A stretch of DNA of 64,000 nt from Bradyrhizobium sp. MOS002 (GCF_003020115.1 NZ_PYFX01000002.1:248001-312000), one strand, 5' to 3'. Positions 18,910 through 27,144 are shown, counted from the first letter of the stretch. Notes: generated by a model from the sequence alone, not told the origin. Translations and numbers: made by a program.

Positions 18910-19257
18910 ATGCCGGTGTTCAAACTCCCTCTGTCGGGGGACGTCGTTCAGTCCATCAACCCGATCACGTCGTTCTTCAGCCCGGCCGGCGGCCAGTTCG
19001 GTCTCGTGAACATCACGGTGGGCCAATCCTCGGCGCCCGATGTCGAGAAGGACCTGCTGTCGGATGTCGGCAGTTACGGCAAGCAGATCGGCCAGGTTGC
19101 GGATGCGCTGCTCGTGGTCATTGAGCATCTGGAAGCGCTCGGTGACAGCGCACTCGGCGACGACAAGGCGGTCGCGGCTTTCAAGGAGCTGATGCACTCG
19201 GTCGCGACGGTCAAGGAGCGCCACAACCGCAAGGCCTGTCGTCCGCGGCGGCGCTGA
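18910..19257 (+). CDS. Conserved hypothetical protein, 115 residues
   Basis: A small soluble protein starting MPVFKLPLSGDVVQSINP, with a glycine- and serine-containing N-terminal half and a helical C-terminal half (DKAVAAFKELMHSVATVKERHNR). ATG 18910 has AGGAAAGG just upstream, and codon use matches its neighbours, so it is very probably real. I recall similar proteins in Bradyrhizobium but know of no function. No signal peptide or membrane segment. Confidence 0.75.
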   Translation: MPVFKLPLSGDVVQSINPITSFFSPAGGQFGLVNITVGQSSAPDVEKDLLSDVGSYGKQIGQVADALLVVIEHLEALGDSALGDDKAVAAFKELMHSVATVKERHNRKACRPRRR

Positions 19258-19377
19258 TCATGCCGTGCGACCGCTCCCGGCACCTTCGCCCGCGCACGGA
19301 GTTATGAACGGATGCCTATAGGAATTCTCCACGGAATGAACAGATGGCAAGGGGCCCGCAGAATGAAGGGATCAGCC

Positions 19378-19668
19378 ATGAGAAGCATCAAACCCGCCAT
19401 TGCCGCACTCGTCACCATCGGTTTGCTTGCCGCGCCGTTCGCGGCTGAAGCAAGGAAGCACCGGTCAAGCCGATCGTACAGCACCGGCGTGATGGCTCCG
19501 AGCTATGGGAGCGCGGGATCGCTGGCAGCGCAGCCCAGAGCCTACGGGTCGAGCGGACAATCGGTCGGGACGGTCACGGCGCCATCGATCGGCACGTATA
19601 ACTGGCCGTCGGTCGGCGTGACCAACGCAGTCCCGACCTGGAACAACACCAACCCTCCCGTCAGGTAG
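19378..19668 (+). CDS. Small secreted protein, paralogue A
   Basis: A 96-residue protein with a cleavable signal peptide (hydrophobic AALVTIGLLAAPFAAEA at about 8-24), a basic stretch (RKHRSSRS), a Ser/Gly/Pro-rich middle and a conserved C-terminus. That C-terminus (SSGQSVGTVTAPSIGT, then PSVGVTN-x-VPTWNNTNP) is shared with the protein at 20486. ATG 19378 is favoured over the upstream in-frame starts at 19312 and 19363 because AAGGGA precedes it and it opens the signal peptide. No known domain; an extracytoplasmic location is inferred from the signal peptide. Confidence 0.75.
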   Translation: MRSIKPAIAALVTIGLLAAPFAAEARKHRSSRSYSTGVMAPSYGSAGSLAAQPRAYGSSGQSVGTVTAPSIGTYNWPSVGVTNAVPTWNNTNPPVR

Positions 19669-19771
19669 GCGCGCCCGTACGGTGAGCCAAGGCCGGTCAC
19701 CCTGTGCCGGTCGCGAGGCCAGAGAGAAGATAGAGCATTTCGGATCGCTCAGGGACGACGCGCCCCCGATC

Positions 19772-19981
19772 CTAAATGCCCCGGCCGACCTGTTGGCCGA
19801 TCACGCAGCGCCATCCGGCGAGGCGCTCGGCTGGATGCTGGTTCATCCATTCGGCGAGTTGCGGCGCACCCATCAGGCACGATTGCATCGAGACGTCGGC
19901 GAAGTCGGATGTGGTGACGATCTGCTCATGACAGTTCGCTGGAGAGGCGAGGTTGCAGAGCACGGCGATGATCTTGATCAC
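19772..19981 (-). CDS. Small cysteine-containing hypothetical protein
   Basis: A 69-residue protein with four cysteines (9, 17, 35, 59) in a sequence such as LASPANCHEQ, FADVSMQSCLMG and LAGWRCVIG. The start is GTG 19981, with ACGGAGG about nine bases upstream inside the preceding gene. The GTG overlaps the TGA of that gene (GTGA), a translational-coupling layout. I recall similar short proteins in Bradyrhizobium; the function is unknown. The hydrophobic N-terminus is short, so export is possible but not clear. Confidence 0.65.
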   Translation of the reverse strand: MIKIIAVLCNLASPANCHEQIVTTSDFADVSMQSCLMGAPQLAEWMNQHPAERLAGWRCVIGQQVGRGI

Positions 19982-20142
19982 GCGAGGTTGCCTCCGTCGC
20001 TGCGATGCGCGGAGGCTCCTCTCGATGGTTCGCTCGCCGGATCAGCCGGCGGGAAGATGCTGTCGTAGATTGCGCGCGCTTCCTGGATGAGGCGAATGCG
20101 CTCGCGCTCGGATTTCGAGACAAACTGAATAACCTGGCCCAT
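19978..20142 (-). CDS. 54-residue hypothetical protein, coupled to the next gene
   Basis: A short gene: it begins MGQVIQFVSKSERERIRLI, continues QEARAIYDSIFPPADPAS and ends DGGNLA. The N-terminal part looks helical and charged. ATG 20142 has TGGAG about ten bases upstream. Its stop overlaps the GTG start of the 69-residue gene by four bases, which supports both as real, co-translated genes. Function unknown. A perfect 7-3-7 palindrome lies 24 bases upstream. Confidence 0.6.
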   Translation of the reverse strand: MGQVIQFVSKSERERIRLIQEARAIYDSIFPPADPASEPSRGASAHRSDGGNLA

Positions 20143-20485
20143 GTCGGCTCCAATGGATCCTCAATCCATCATCACATGATGGAAATCATTCCATCCGCAT
20201 GTGGGGTGCCTGCTTCGGCTTTGCAGCCGTGCGGGCGCTCACGAAGGATAAAAAGCCCGTGAGCACTCCGTTCCTGAAGTGGAGCGGGATACCTTCAGCG
20301 ATGCGCCGGTCCCATGGCTATCTGTCGGCGGGGACTGCTTCGCAGCATCGTGATGAAGTGTTGAGCCCGGCGGTGGATGGCATGGCGGCACATTTTCTCG
20401 CGCGTGGAGTTGTAAGGTCACTCGGTGCACGAGCGCCTCGACGAACGGCATCGCGATTGAGAGACCGCCCCCGAAAGGATTAGCC
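20143..20485. other. Intergenic region between divergent small genes
   Basis: About 340 bases holding the promoters of the minus-strand pair and of the secreted paralogue B. Apart from the 7-3-7 palindrome I see no repeat, RNA gene or coding frame with a convincing start. Confidence 0.4.
20166..20182. promoter_or_regulatory. Perfect 7-3-7 palindrome upstream of the small-gene pair
   Basis: CCATCAT-CAC-ATGATGG is a perfect inverted repeat 24 bases upstream of the 54-residue gene. Size and position fit a repressor operator or a short leader hairpin. No regulator can be assigned. Confidence 0.4.
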
Positions 20486-20755
20486 ATGACAACAACGAAA
20501 CGCTCCATTGCTGCACTTGTTGCTCTCGGATTTGCCGCAGCGCCACTCGCTGTCAACGCACAGACATCGGCGACAGGTACACCGGGCAGCACGAGCGGAC
20601 GCTCCGGAGCACCGGTACAGCAAGGGACGATTGGAAGTTCCGGGCAGACTGTCGGGACCGTGACAGCGCCGTCGATCGGAACGTCCAACCAGCCCTCCGT
20701 CGGCGTTACAAACTCAGTCCCCACCTGGAACAACACGAATCCTCGAACGAAGTAG
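20486..20755 (+). CDS. Small secreted protein, paralogue B
   Basis: An 89-residue protein with signal peptide (RSIAALVALGFAAAPLAVNAQ) and a Gly/Ser/Thr-rich mature part. The C-terminal 40 residues match paralogue A at 19378: SSGQTVGTVTAPSIGT and PSVGVTNSVPTWNNTNP, ending in RTK instead of PVR. The middle differs completely. ATG 20486 is preceded by GAAAGGA. The two copies flank the coupled minus-strand pair, so the locus may have grown by duplication. Function unknown. Confidence 0.75.
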   Translation: MTTTKRSIAALVALGFAAAPLAVNAQTSATGTPGSTSGRSGAPVQQGTIGSSGQTVGTVTAPSIGTSNQPSVGVTNSVPTWNNTNPRTK

Positions 20756-20770
20756 CCGCGATCGGCTGAC

Positions 20771-22390
20771 TCACGCCGCCGGCGCGCGCTCCTTGCGCCC
20801 TGGCACCGCCGCGAGCAGCTCGCGCGTATAGGCATGTTCGGGGGCTGCGAACAGCTGCGCGGTCGGCTTCAGCTCGACGATGACGCCGCGCTGCATCACG
20901 GCGATGCGGTCGCAGATTTGCGCTGCGACTCGGAGGTCGTGGGTGATGAACAGCATCGAGAGGCCGAGGCGGGCCTTGAGGTCTTCGAGCAGCCTCAGGA
21001 CCTGCGCCTGCACGGAGACGTCGAGCGCCGAGACGGCCTCGTCCGCGACGATGATCTCGGGCTCGAGCGCGAGTGCGCGTGCAATGCCGATGCGCTGGCG
21101 CTGGCCGCCGGAGAATTCATGCGGATAGCGCTCGAGCGCGCCGGCATCGAGGCCGACCATCTTGAGGAGATCGCGGGCGCGGTCGAACGCCACTTTCGGA
21201 TCGGTGCCGGCCGCGATCGGGCCGTCGGCGATGATATGACCGACCTTGCGGCGCGGATTGAGCGAAGCGAACGGATCCTGGAAGATCATCTGGATGCGGT
21301 GACGCTCGGCGCGTAGCGCCTTGCCCGCGAGCTTTGTGAGATCGGTCTCGCCGGTCCGCACGGTGCCGCGGTCGGCCTCGATCAGCCGCATCACAAGGCG
21401 GGCCACCGACGATTTGCCGGAACCGGATTCGCCGACCAGGCCGAGCGTCTCGCCCTTGAGAATCGTGAAGTTGACTTGGCGCGCGGCATCGACGCGGCGG
21501 TCCTCGCGAAACCAGCCGCCCGAGGTGACGTAGGTCTTGTCCAGTCCGATCACCTCGACCGCCTTGGCCTGGTCGTCGAGGGGGGTGCGGGCGGGCGGGT
21601 CCATTGACGGCACGGCGGCGAGCAGCGCCTTGGTGTAATCGTGCTGCGGCGCGTTGAAGACGGCCGCGGCGGGGCCTTCCTCAACCACCTTGCCATGGCG
21701 CAACACGACGACCTGGTCGGCGATGTCGGCGACCACGCCGAAATCATGGGTGATGAACATCACCGCCATGTTGCGATTGCGCTGGAGGTTGCGGATCAGC
21801 TTCAGGATCTGCGCCTGCGTGGTGACGTCGAGCGCGGTGGTCGGCTCGTCCGCCACCAGCACCGCCGGTTCGAGCGCGAGCGCCATCGCGATCATGGCGC
21901 GCTGGCGCTGGCCGCCGGAGAGCTGGTGGGGATAGGCGCGCACGATGCGCTCGGGGTCGGGGAGGCCGACCTCGCGCGCCAGCGCCAACGCCTTTGCGCG
22001 CCGCTCCCTCGGCGTGAGCAGCCCGTGCGCCTCGAACATCTCCGCCATCTGGTCGCCGATCCGCATCAACGGATTGAGCGCGGTCATCGGCTCCTGAAAA
22101 ATCATCGCGAGCCGGCGGCCGCGCAGATCGCGCCAGCCGTCGTCGTCGAGCTTGAGCAGGTCGCGGCCTTCGAACTGGATTTCTCCTGATGTGACCGAGA
22201 CCGTGTCGGGCAAGAGGCCCAGCAGCGCATGCGCACACATCGACTTGCCGGAGCCGGATTCGCCGACGACGCAGACGATCTTGCCGGCCCTCAGGTCCAG
22301 CGAGATGCCGTCGACGGCGAACGGCCGCTCGGCGCTCTTGGGCAGCGCGATCCGCAGGTTCCTGATGGAGACGGTGGCGGGGGCGGTCAT
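20771..22390 (-). CDS. Peptide/nickel-type ABC transporter, fused double ATPase
   Basis: A 539-residue ATPase with two complete nucleotide-binding domains in one chain, equivalent to DppD fused to DppF. Each half has a Walker A (GESGSGKS), an ABC signature (LSGGQRQRAMIAMAL in the first, FSGGQRQRIGIARAL in the second), a Walker B (LVADEPTTALD and [11 protein letters not shown]) and an H-loop (FITHDF, FITHDL). It powers the two permeases directly upstream, with a two-base gap to the previous stop. The fused form is common in Rhizobiales. Confidence 0.95.
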   Translation of the reverse strand: MTAPATVSIRNLRIALPKSAERPFAVDGISLDLRAGKIVCVVGESGSGKSMCAHALLGLLPDTVSVTSGEIQFEGRDLLKLDDDGWRDLRGRRLAMIFQEPMTALNPLMRIGDQMAEMFEAHGLLTPRERRAKALALAREVGLPDPERIVRAYPHQLSGGQRQRAMIAMALALEPAVLVADEPTTALDVTTQAQILKLIRNLQRNRNMAVMFITHDFGVVADIADQVVVLRHGKVVEEGPAAAVFNAPQHDYTKALLAAVPSMDPPARTPLDDQAKAVEVIGLDKTYVTSGGWFREDRRVDAARQVNFTILKGETLGLVGESGSGKSSVARLVMRLIEADRGTVRTGETDLTKLAGKALRAERHRIQMIFQDPFASLNPRRKVGHIIADGPIAAGTDPKVAFDRARDLLKMVGLDAGALERYPHEFSGGQRQRIGIARALALEPEIIVADEAVSALDVSVQAQVLRLLEDLKARLGLSMLFITHDLRVAAQICDRIAVMQRGVIVELKPTAQLFAAPEHAYTRELLAAVPGRKERAPAA

Positions 22391-22392
22391 GG

Positions 22393-23232
22393 TCAGCGCC
22401 CCTCGCGCGACAGGCGCGGATTGAGCGCGTCGTTGAGGCCTTCGCCGATCAAATTGAGCCCGAGCACCGAGATCAGGATGGCGACGCCGGGAAACACGGT
22501 GATCCACCAGGCTTGCCGGATCACGGTGCGGCCGGCACCGACCATGTAGCCCCAGGAGATCAGATTGGGATCTCCGAGGCCGAGGAACGCCAGCGAGGAT
22601 TCCAGCAGGATCGCGGTCGCCACCATCAGCGAGGCCAGCACGATCACCGGCGACAGCGCGTTCGGCAGGATCTCGCGCATGATGATCCAGGTGTTGCTCT
22701 GGCCCGTGACCACGGCGGCCTGGACGTATTCCCGCGTGCGCAGCGACAGCACCTCGCCGCGGACGAGGCGCGCGACCGGCGGCCAGCTTACCACCGCGAT
22801 CGAGGCCACGATCGAGTAGATCGAGGGCTGCAGGATCGCGACCAGCACGATCGCGAGCGCAAAGCTCGGAATGGTCTGGAAGAACTCGGTGAAGCGCATC
22901 AGGGCGTCGTCGACCCTGCCGCCGAAATAGCCGGCCATGGCGCCAATGGGAACGCCGACGACCAGCGCCACCAGGGTGGATACCATGCCGACGAGCAGCG
23001 AGACGCGTGCGCCAAAGATCATGCCGGCGAAGACGTCGCGGCCGAGCGCATCGGTGCCGAGCGGCACGGTCGCGAGCGTGAACGGCGGCAGGAACGGCCG
23101 CTGCACCATGCGCCAGGGCGAGTTCGGGAACAGCATCGGACCGAACAAGGCGACCGAGATGGCAAAGAGCAGGATGATGAGCCCGATGACGCCGCTCGGG
23201 CTCCTCAGCATCGATTTCCAGAACTGTTTCAT
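22393..23232 (-). CDS. Peptide-type ABC transporter permease (DppC/OppC family)
   Basis: A 279-residue inner-membrane permease with about six helices. It has the DppC-type N-terminal PLGTDALGRDVFAGMIFGARVSL motif region and the cytoplasmic EAA loop around EYVQAAVVTGQSNTWIIMREILPNAL, which docks on the ATPase. Its ATG (23232) overlaps the stop of the DppB-type gene by four bases (ATGA), showing translational coupling. Confidence 0.95.
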   Translation of the reverse strand: MKQFWKSMLRSPSGVIGLIILLFAISVALFGPMLFPNSPWRMVQRPFLPPFTLATVPLGTDALGRDVFAGMIFGARVSLLVGMVSTLVALVVGVPIGAMAGYFGGRVDDALMRFTEFFQTIPSFALAIVLVAILQPSIYSIVASIAVVSWPPVARLVRGEVLSLRTREYVQAAVVTGQSNTWIIMREILPNALSPVIVLASLMVATAILLESSLAFLGLGDPNLISWGYMVGAGRTVIRQAWWITVFPGVAILISVLGLNLIGEGLNDALNPRLSREGR

Positions 23233-24200
23233 GTGGTGAATTCGATGCGCGGGTCGACCAGGCGATAGACCAGGTCGGTGATGAGGTTGAAGGTCAGGAC
23301 CATGGCGGAGCAGATCACGAAGACGCCGAGCAGCAGATTGTAGTCGCGCTGGAGCAGGGCGTCGTACATCAGGCGTCCGATGCCAGGCCAGGCGAACACC
23401 GTCTCGGTGATGACGGCGCCGCCGATCAGGGTGCCGGAGTGGGCGCCGGCGAGCGTCACGACGGGCAGCAACGCGTTGCGCAGGACATGGCGGCGCTGGA
23501 TCACGGCATCGGACAGGCCTTTGGCGCGCGCGGTCTTGACGAAGTCGAGACGCTTCACCTCCAACATCGAGGCGCGCGTCATGCGGGTGTAGGTTGCCAT
23601 GAAGAACAGGCCGAGCGTCATCGCCGGCATGATCAGATGCCTTGCGACGTCGACCACATGGGCAGGGCCGGAGAGGTTTGCGCCGACCGTCTCGTAGCCG
23701 AAGCTCGGCAGCCAATCGACGGTGACCGAGAACAACAGGATGCCCATCAGCGCCACCCAGAAAATCGGCATGGCGTAGAAGATCAGCGCGAAGATCGTGA
23801 TGGCGGTGTCGAGCCAGGTCCCCGCGAAGCGCGCCGCGAAGGTGCCAAACAGGATGCCGAGCACCAGCGAAATCGCGAACGCCGTCAGCGTGAGCAGAAG
23901 CGTCGCCGGCAGCCGTTCCAGGATCAGCTTCGACACCGGCGCCTGCTGGCGGAAGGAGAAGCCGAGGTCGAGCGTCACGACGCCCTTGACGTAGACGAAG
24001 AGCTGCTCGGGCAGCGGCTTGTCGAGGCCGAACTTCTCCCTGAGCTGCTGGACGAAGATCTGGTCGCTGGCGCCGGCCTCGCCCGCCATCACGACCGCGG
24101 GATCGCCGGGCGCGAGCCGGATCAGGAAGAAGTTGAGGACGACGATCGCAAGCAGGACGATCACGCCCTTCACGACACGCTGAGCGACAAAGGAGAGCAT
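23229..24200 (-). CDS. Peptide-type ABC transporter permease (DppB/OppB family)
   Basis: A 323-residue permease. The first helix is followed by RLAPGDPAVVMAG, a DppB signature, and the EAA loop is FVKTARAKGLSDAVIQRRHVLRNALLP (about 200-225). It pairs with the DppC-type protein to form the channel. The start at 24200 has an AGGAG-poor but purine-rich leader. The gene lies 199 bases behind the binding-protein gene, separated by a hairpin repeat. Confidence 0.95.
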   Translation of the reverse strand: MLSFVAQRVVKGVIVLLAIVVLNFFLIRLAPGDPAVVMAGEAGASDQIFVQQLREKFGLDKPLPEQLFVYVKGVVTLDLGFSFRQQAPVSKLILERLPATLLLTLTAFAISLVLGILFGTFAARFAGTWLDTAITIFALIFYAMPIFWVALMGILLFSVTVDWLPSFGYETVGANLSGPAHVVDVARHLIMPAMTLGLFFMATYTRMTRASMLEVKRLDFVKTARAKGLSDAVIQRRHVLRNALLPVVTLAGAHSGTLIGGAVITETVFAWPGIGRLMYDALLQRDYNLLLGVFVICSAMVLTFNLITDLVYRLVDPRIEFTT

Positions 24201-24250
24201 TGTTAGATGGCGATCAGATCAGGTTGAACGCAGCGGCAATCGCGGTGCGC

Positions 24251-24381
24251 CCCCTCTCCCGCTTGCGGGAGAGGGTGGGGGAGAGGATATTTCCTCAGAG
24301 GGATTGCCAAGTGGAGAGAACCCTCACCCGCTGCGCTCTTCGAGCGTAGCGACCTCTCCCGCAAGCGGGAGAGGCAAGGGG
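24251..24381. repeat. Hairpin repeat between binding-protein and permease genes (copy A)
   Basis: Ends are CCCCTCTCCCGCTTGCGGGA and, inverted, CTCTCCCGCAAGCGGGAGAG; each end is itself a short hairpin. An internal AACCCTCACCCG motif is shared with the copies at 48219, 59633 and 60792. It lies inside the transporter operon, directly downstream of the binding-protein gene. Confidence 0.8.
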
Positions 24382-24399
24382 AGTTCGGAGCGGCAGCCC

Positions 24400-25950
24400 T
24401 CACTTGTCGAGCCATGCGTCCTTGAAGCCGTCATTGACCCCGATCCCGGTGGTGATCAGGTTCTTGACCTTGCAGCGCATGATGGTCGGGAATTGCAGCT
24501 CGAGCATCCAGGCCACCGGCACGTCCTCGACCAGGATCTTCTGCGCTTTCTCATAGATCTCCTTGCGCTTGGAGTCGGGCGTCGCCACCGCGCCGTCGGC
24601 GAACAGCTTGTCGATTTCCGGGTTGGAGTAACCCTCGACGTTGTTGAACACCTGGCCCTTCGCGATGGCGCTGGAGACGTAGTTGCGGCCGACGCCGAGG
24701 GCGGGATCGCCGTACTGGTAGAGATAGGTGAAGGCGATGTCGTAGTCCCAGTCGCCGATCTTCTGGTTGCCGCCGGCGACGTCGGTGGCGATGGTCTCGA
24801 TGTTCATGCCGACGTCCTGGAGGTTCTGCTTCACGGCTTCACCCCAGCGCTGCCAGGTCTCGCCATAGGCGAGCGGCAGAAGGCGGATCTTCTCGCCCTT
24901 GTAGCCGGCTTCCTTCAGCAGCGCCTTGGCCTTGGCGGGATTGTAAGGGTACTTCGGCACGTCGTCGGTGTAGTATTTGATGGTCGAGGCGGATGGGCCG
25001 GTTGCGACCTTGCCGAGCCCGTTCCAGATCACGTCCTTGGCGAAGTCGCGGTCGATCGCATACATGACCGCCTGCCGCACCCGCTTGTCGGCGAGCGGAC
25101 CCTGGCGGTTGTTGAGCCACAGCCAGGCCAGCGGCGAGAAGAACTCCCAGCCGGCGCCGGTGACGCAGGTGTCCTTCAGCTTGGACAGCCGCGGCACGTC
25201 GAAATTCTCGACCGAGCCGCCGGGCAGCACGTCGACCTTGCCGGTCTCATACGCCACCGAGCGCGCCGCGGCATCGGGAATGATCTGCCAGTAGATCTCG
25301 TCGAGATATGGCTTGCCCTTCTCGTAATAGTTCGGGTTCTTGACCAGGCGGATGAAAGAACCCTTCTGCCACTCCTTGAACATGAAGGGGCCGGTGCCGA
25401 CCGGGGCGTTGTTGTAAGGATTGGTCTTCCAGTCGGTCCCTTCATAGAGATGCTTCGGTACCATCGGCATCGAGCCGACCTCGAAGATGCCGAGGAACGG
25501 ACCGAACGGCTGCTTCAGCGTGAACACCACCGTGTAGTCGTCGGGAGCCTCGACCTTGTCGACCTGCGCGAGATTGTTGCGGGCCCGCGCATGCGTCTGC
25601 TTCAGCATCTCGAGAGAGAACAGCACGTCGGCGGCGGTGAAGGGCTTGCCGTCATGCCACGTCACGCCCTTCCGGAGCTTGAATGTGTAGGTTTTTGCGT
25701 CCTCGCTGACGCTCCAGCTCTCGGCGAGCTCCGGTTGCGGTTCGAGCTTGGGGCTGTAGCGAAGCAGGCCTTCGAAAATGTTGCCCGACACCATCTGCAC
25801 CGGGCCGTTCTGGACCATCGCCAGCATCAGGCCGGGCGGCTCGGGCTGAATCACGGCATTGATCGCTCCACCCGCTTTCGGCTCTTGCGCCAGCGCCGGG
25901 GCCGCGAGACCGCAAGCCAGGAGGACACCAAGCAACACTCGTTTTGACAT
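24400..25950 (-). CDS. ABC transporter substrate-binding protein, family 5 (peptide type)
   Basis: A 516-residue periplasmic binding protein with a signal peptide (MSKRVLLGVLLACGLAAPALAQ, cleavage near residue 22). Family marks are the early YNTLFEGL-like segment (GNIFEGLLRYSP), the conserved TYTFKLRKGVTWHDGKPFTA region at about 87-105, the SVAYETGKVDVLPGG segment, and NGLGKVATGP. It delivers a peptide or similar amphipathic solute to the permeases at 22393-24200. The ligand cannot be predicted. Confidence 0.95.
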   Translation of the reverse strand: MSKRVLLGVLLACGLAAPALAQEPKAGGAINAVIQPEPPGLMLAMVQNGPVQMVSGNIFEGLLRYSPKLEPQPELAESWSVSEDAKTYTFKLRKGVTWHDGKPFTAADVLFSLEMLKQTHARARNNLAQVDKVEAPDDYTVVFTLKQPFGPFLGIFEVGSMPMVPKHLYEGTDWKTNPYNNAPVGTGPFMFKEWQKGSFIRLVKNPNYYEKGKPYLDEIYWQIIPDAAARSVAYETGKVDVLPGGSVENFDVPRLSKLKDTCVTGAGWEFFSPLAWLWLNNRQGPLADKRVRQAVMYAIDRDFAKDVIWNGLGKVATGPSASTIKYYTDDVPKYPYNPAKAKALLKEAGYKGEKIRLLPLAYGETWQRWGEAVKQNLQDVGMNIETIATDVAGGNQKIGDWDYDIAFTYLYQYGDPALGVGRNYVSSAIAKGQVFNNVEGYSNPEIDKLFADGAVATPDSKRKEIYEKAQKILVEDVPVAWMLELQFPTIMRCKVKNLITTGIGVNDGFKDAWLDK

Positions 25951-26168
25951 GTCGTATCTTTCTCAAGCGAGACCAGCCGCAAACGCTTCGTACGTCGTGG
26001 CGCGCAAAGCTATGGCCGGCCCGTCCCAGTCCCCATCCGGTATCGAGGCTCACACAGTCTCATTCGGCGCCGCAAGATGAAAGTCTCGACAGTGTTCGCA
26101 CAAAAAATGTACAGCGCGTCCTGTTTTGGCGTTTGGCGGCCAAGCCGGGGCCGCCGCGCCGCACGGCT

Positions 26169-26480
26169 TCAGCCGGGCCGCAGCACCTGTTGCAACTCGG
26201 CAAGCGCATCCGCGAGTTGCTCCCGGTGCGCGATGTCGTCCTTGGGGATGGCCGCGACACTGCCCGCAAGTTCGCGCAGGATCCCGGCGAGCAGACCGAA
26301 ATTGAGGTGCAGGTGCACCGATTTGCGTTCGTCCGCCGTGCCCGGTTGCTCCAGCACCAGCGCGACGCCGCTGCCGTCGAGACGTGCCTCGAACCGCGAT
26401 GAATGCCCGAAGGTGCCGACATAGAACTTGTCGGGATATTCGAGCGCGATCTCTGCCTTGTCGGGAACCGGCTTGGACAT
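26169..26480 (-). CDS. Conserved hypothetical protein divergent from the Irr-like gene
   Basis: A 103-residue soluble protein. The middle (DERKSVHLHLNFGLLAGILREL) and the C-terminal helix (AHREQLADALAELQQVL) are regular, with no cysteine and no signal peptide. ATG 26480 opens the gene. It shares a 174-base promoter region with the Irr-like gene, and the FixK-type box there could act on either. Function unknown. Confidence 0.7.
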   Translation of the reverse strand: MSKPVPDKAEIALEYPDKFYVGTFGHSSRFEARLDGSGVALVLEQPGTADERKSVHLHLNFGLLAGILRELAGSVAAIPKDDIAHREQLADALAELQQVLRPG

Positions 26481-26564
26481 GTGAGCCTCATTGATGTCAG
26501 GCTATTCTGGCCGGAAATAAAGTCGGCCGCCTTGCGATAGGTCAGAGGCGGGCGCGTTCCGGAT

Positions 26565-26578
26565 TTGATCGGGATCAA
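26565..26578. promoter_or_regulatory. FixK/FNR-type box between the hypothetical and Irr-like genes
   Basis: TTGATCGGGATCAA keeps both TTGAT and ATCAA half-sites of the FixK/FNR consensus. Its centre is 83 bases upstream of the Irr-like ATG and 91 bases upstream of the divergent ATG, so a class II promoter in either direction would leave a leader of about 42 or 50 bases. Confidence 0.7.
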
Positions 26579-26654
26579 AGCCGGGCTGCCGCTTCTGCGA
26601 TCTGATGGCAGGACGCGTGAAGCCCCGCGTGCCCGGTCAACTGGTGCATCGGCG

Positions 26655-27137
26655 ATGAACGTCCATTCCACCCCACCCGAAGCGGATTCAGAGGATATCG
26701 CCATCGCCTTCGCGGACGAGGCGTCGGCACGTTGCGCGCAATTGCTCGGCGATGCCGGCCTCAGGCTGACGCGCCACCGCCTGGCGCTCGGCCAAATGCT
26801 GTTCCTCTGCCCCCATCGTCATGTGACAGCGGAGGGGCTTTATGAAGAAGCGATGGCCGCCAATCTGCGGCTGTCGCTTGCGACCGTCTACAACACGCTG
26901 AACCAGTTCACCGAAGCCGGCCTGTTGCGCCGGATCGCGGCCGACGGCATCAAGTCGTTCTTCGACACCGATACGTCCGTGCATCCGCATTTCTACCTCG
27001 AAGGCGAGGATGTGCTGGTCGACGTCACCGACGGCCTGACCTTCACAAGGATACCCGAGGCGCTCCCGGGCCACGAGATCGCGCGGCTCGACGTCGTCGT
27101 CCATCTGCGGCGGAAGCGCGACGCGAACCCGGCATGA
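26655..27137 (+). CDS. Irr-like Fur-family transcriptional regulator
   Basis: A 160-residue Fur-superfamily protein closest in pattern to rhizobial Irr, the regulator of heme and iron genes. The winged helix is at about 36-95 (GLRLTRHRLALGQ, HVTAEGLYEEA, LSLATVYNTLNQFTEAGLL), and the dimer/metal part has TDTSVHPHFYLE with His110 and His112, where Irr has a His triplet. Irr's N-terminal heme-regulatory Cys-Pro is absent; a different Cys-Pro lies at 52-53. ATG 26655 is chosen over an in-frame codon at 26565 because the latter overlaps the FixK box. It may be an Irr paralogue with altered heme response. Confidence 0.85.
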   Translation: MNVHSTPPEADSEDIAIAFADEASARCAQLLGDAGLRLTRHRLALGQMLFLCPHRHVTAEGLYEEAMAANLRLSLATVYNTLNQFTEAGLLRRIAADGIKSFFDTDTSVHPHFYLEGEDVLVDVTDGLTFTRIPEALPGHEIARLDVVVHLRRKRDANPA

Positions 27138-27144
27138 GGATCGA

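Noticed and set aside
19682..20068. 128-codon plus-strand frame
   Set aside because: It is antisense to the coupled minus-strand small genes, which have ribosome-binding sites and a GTGA overlap.
26565..26654. Longer N-terminus for the Irr-like protein
   Set aside because: The upstream start codon lies within the FixK box and the added residues have no Fur-family match.
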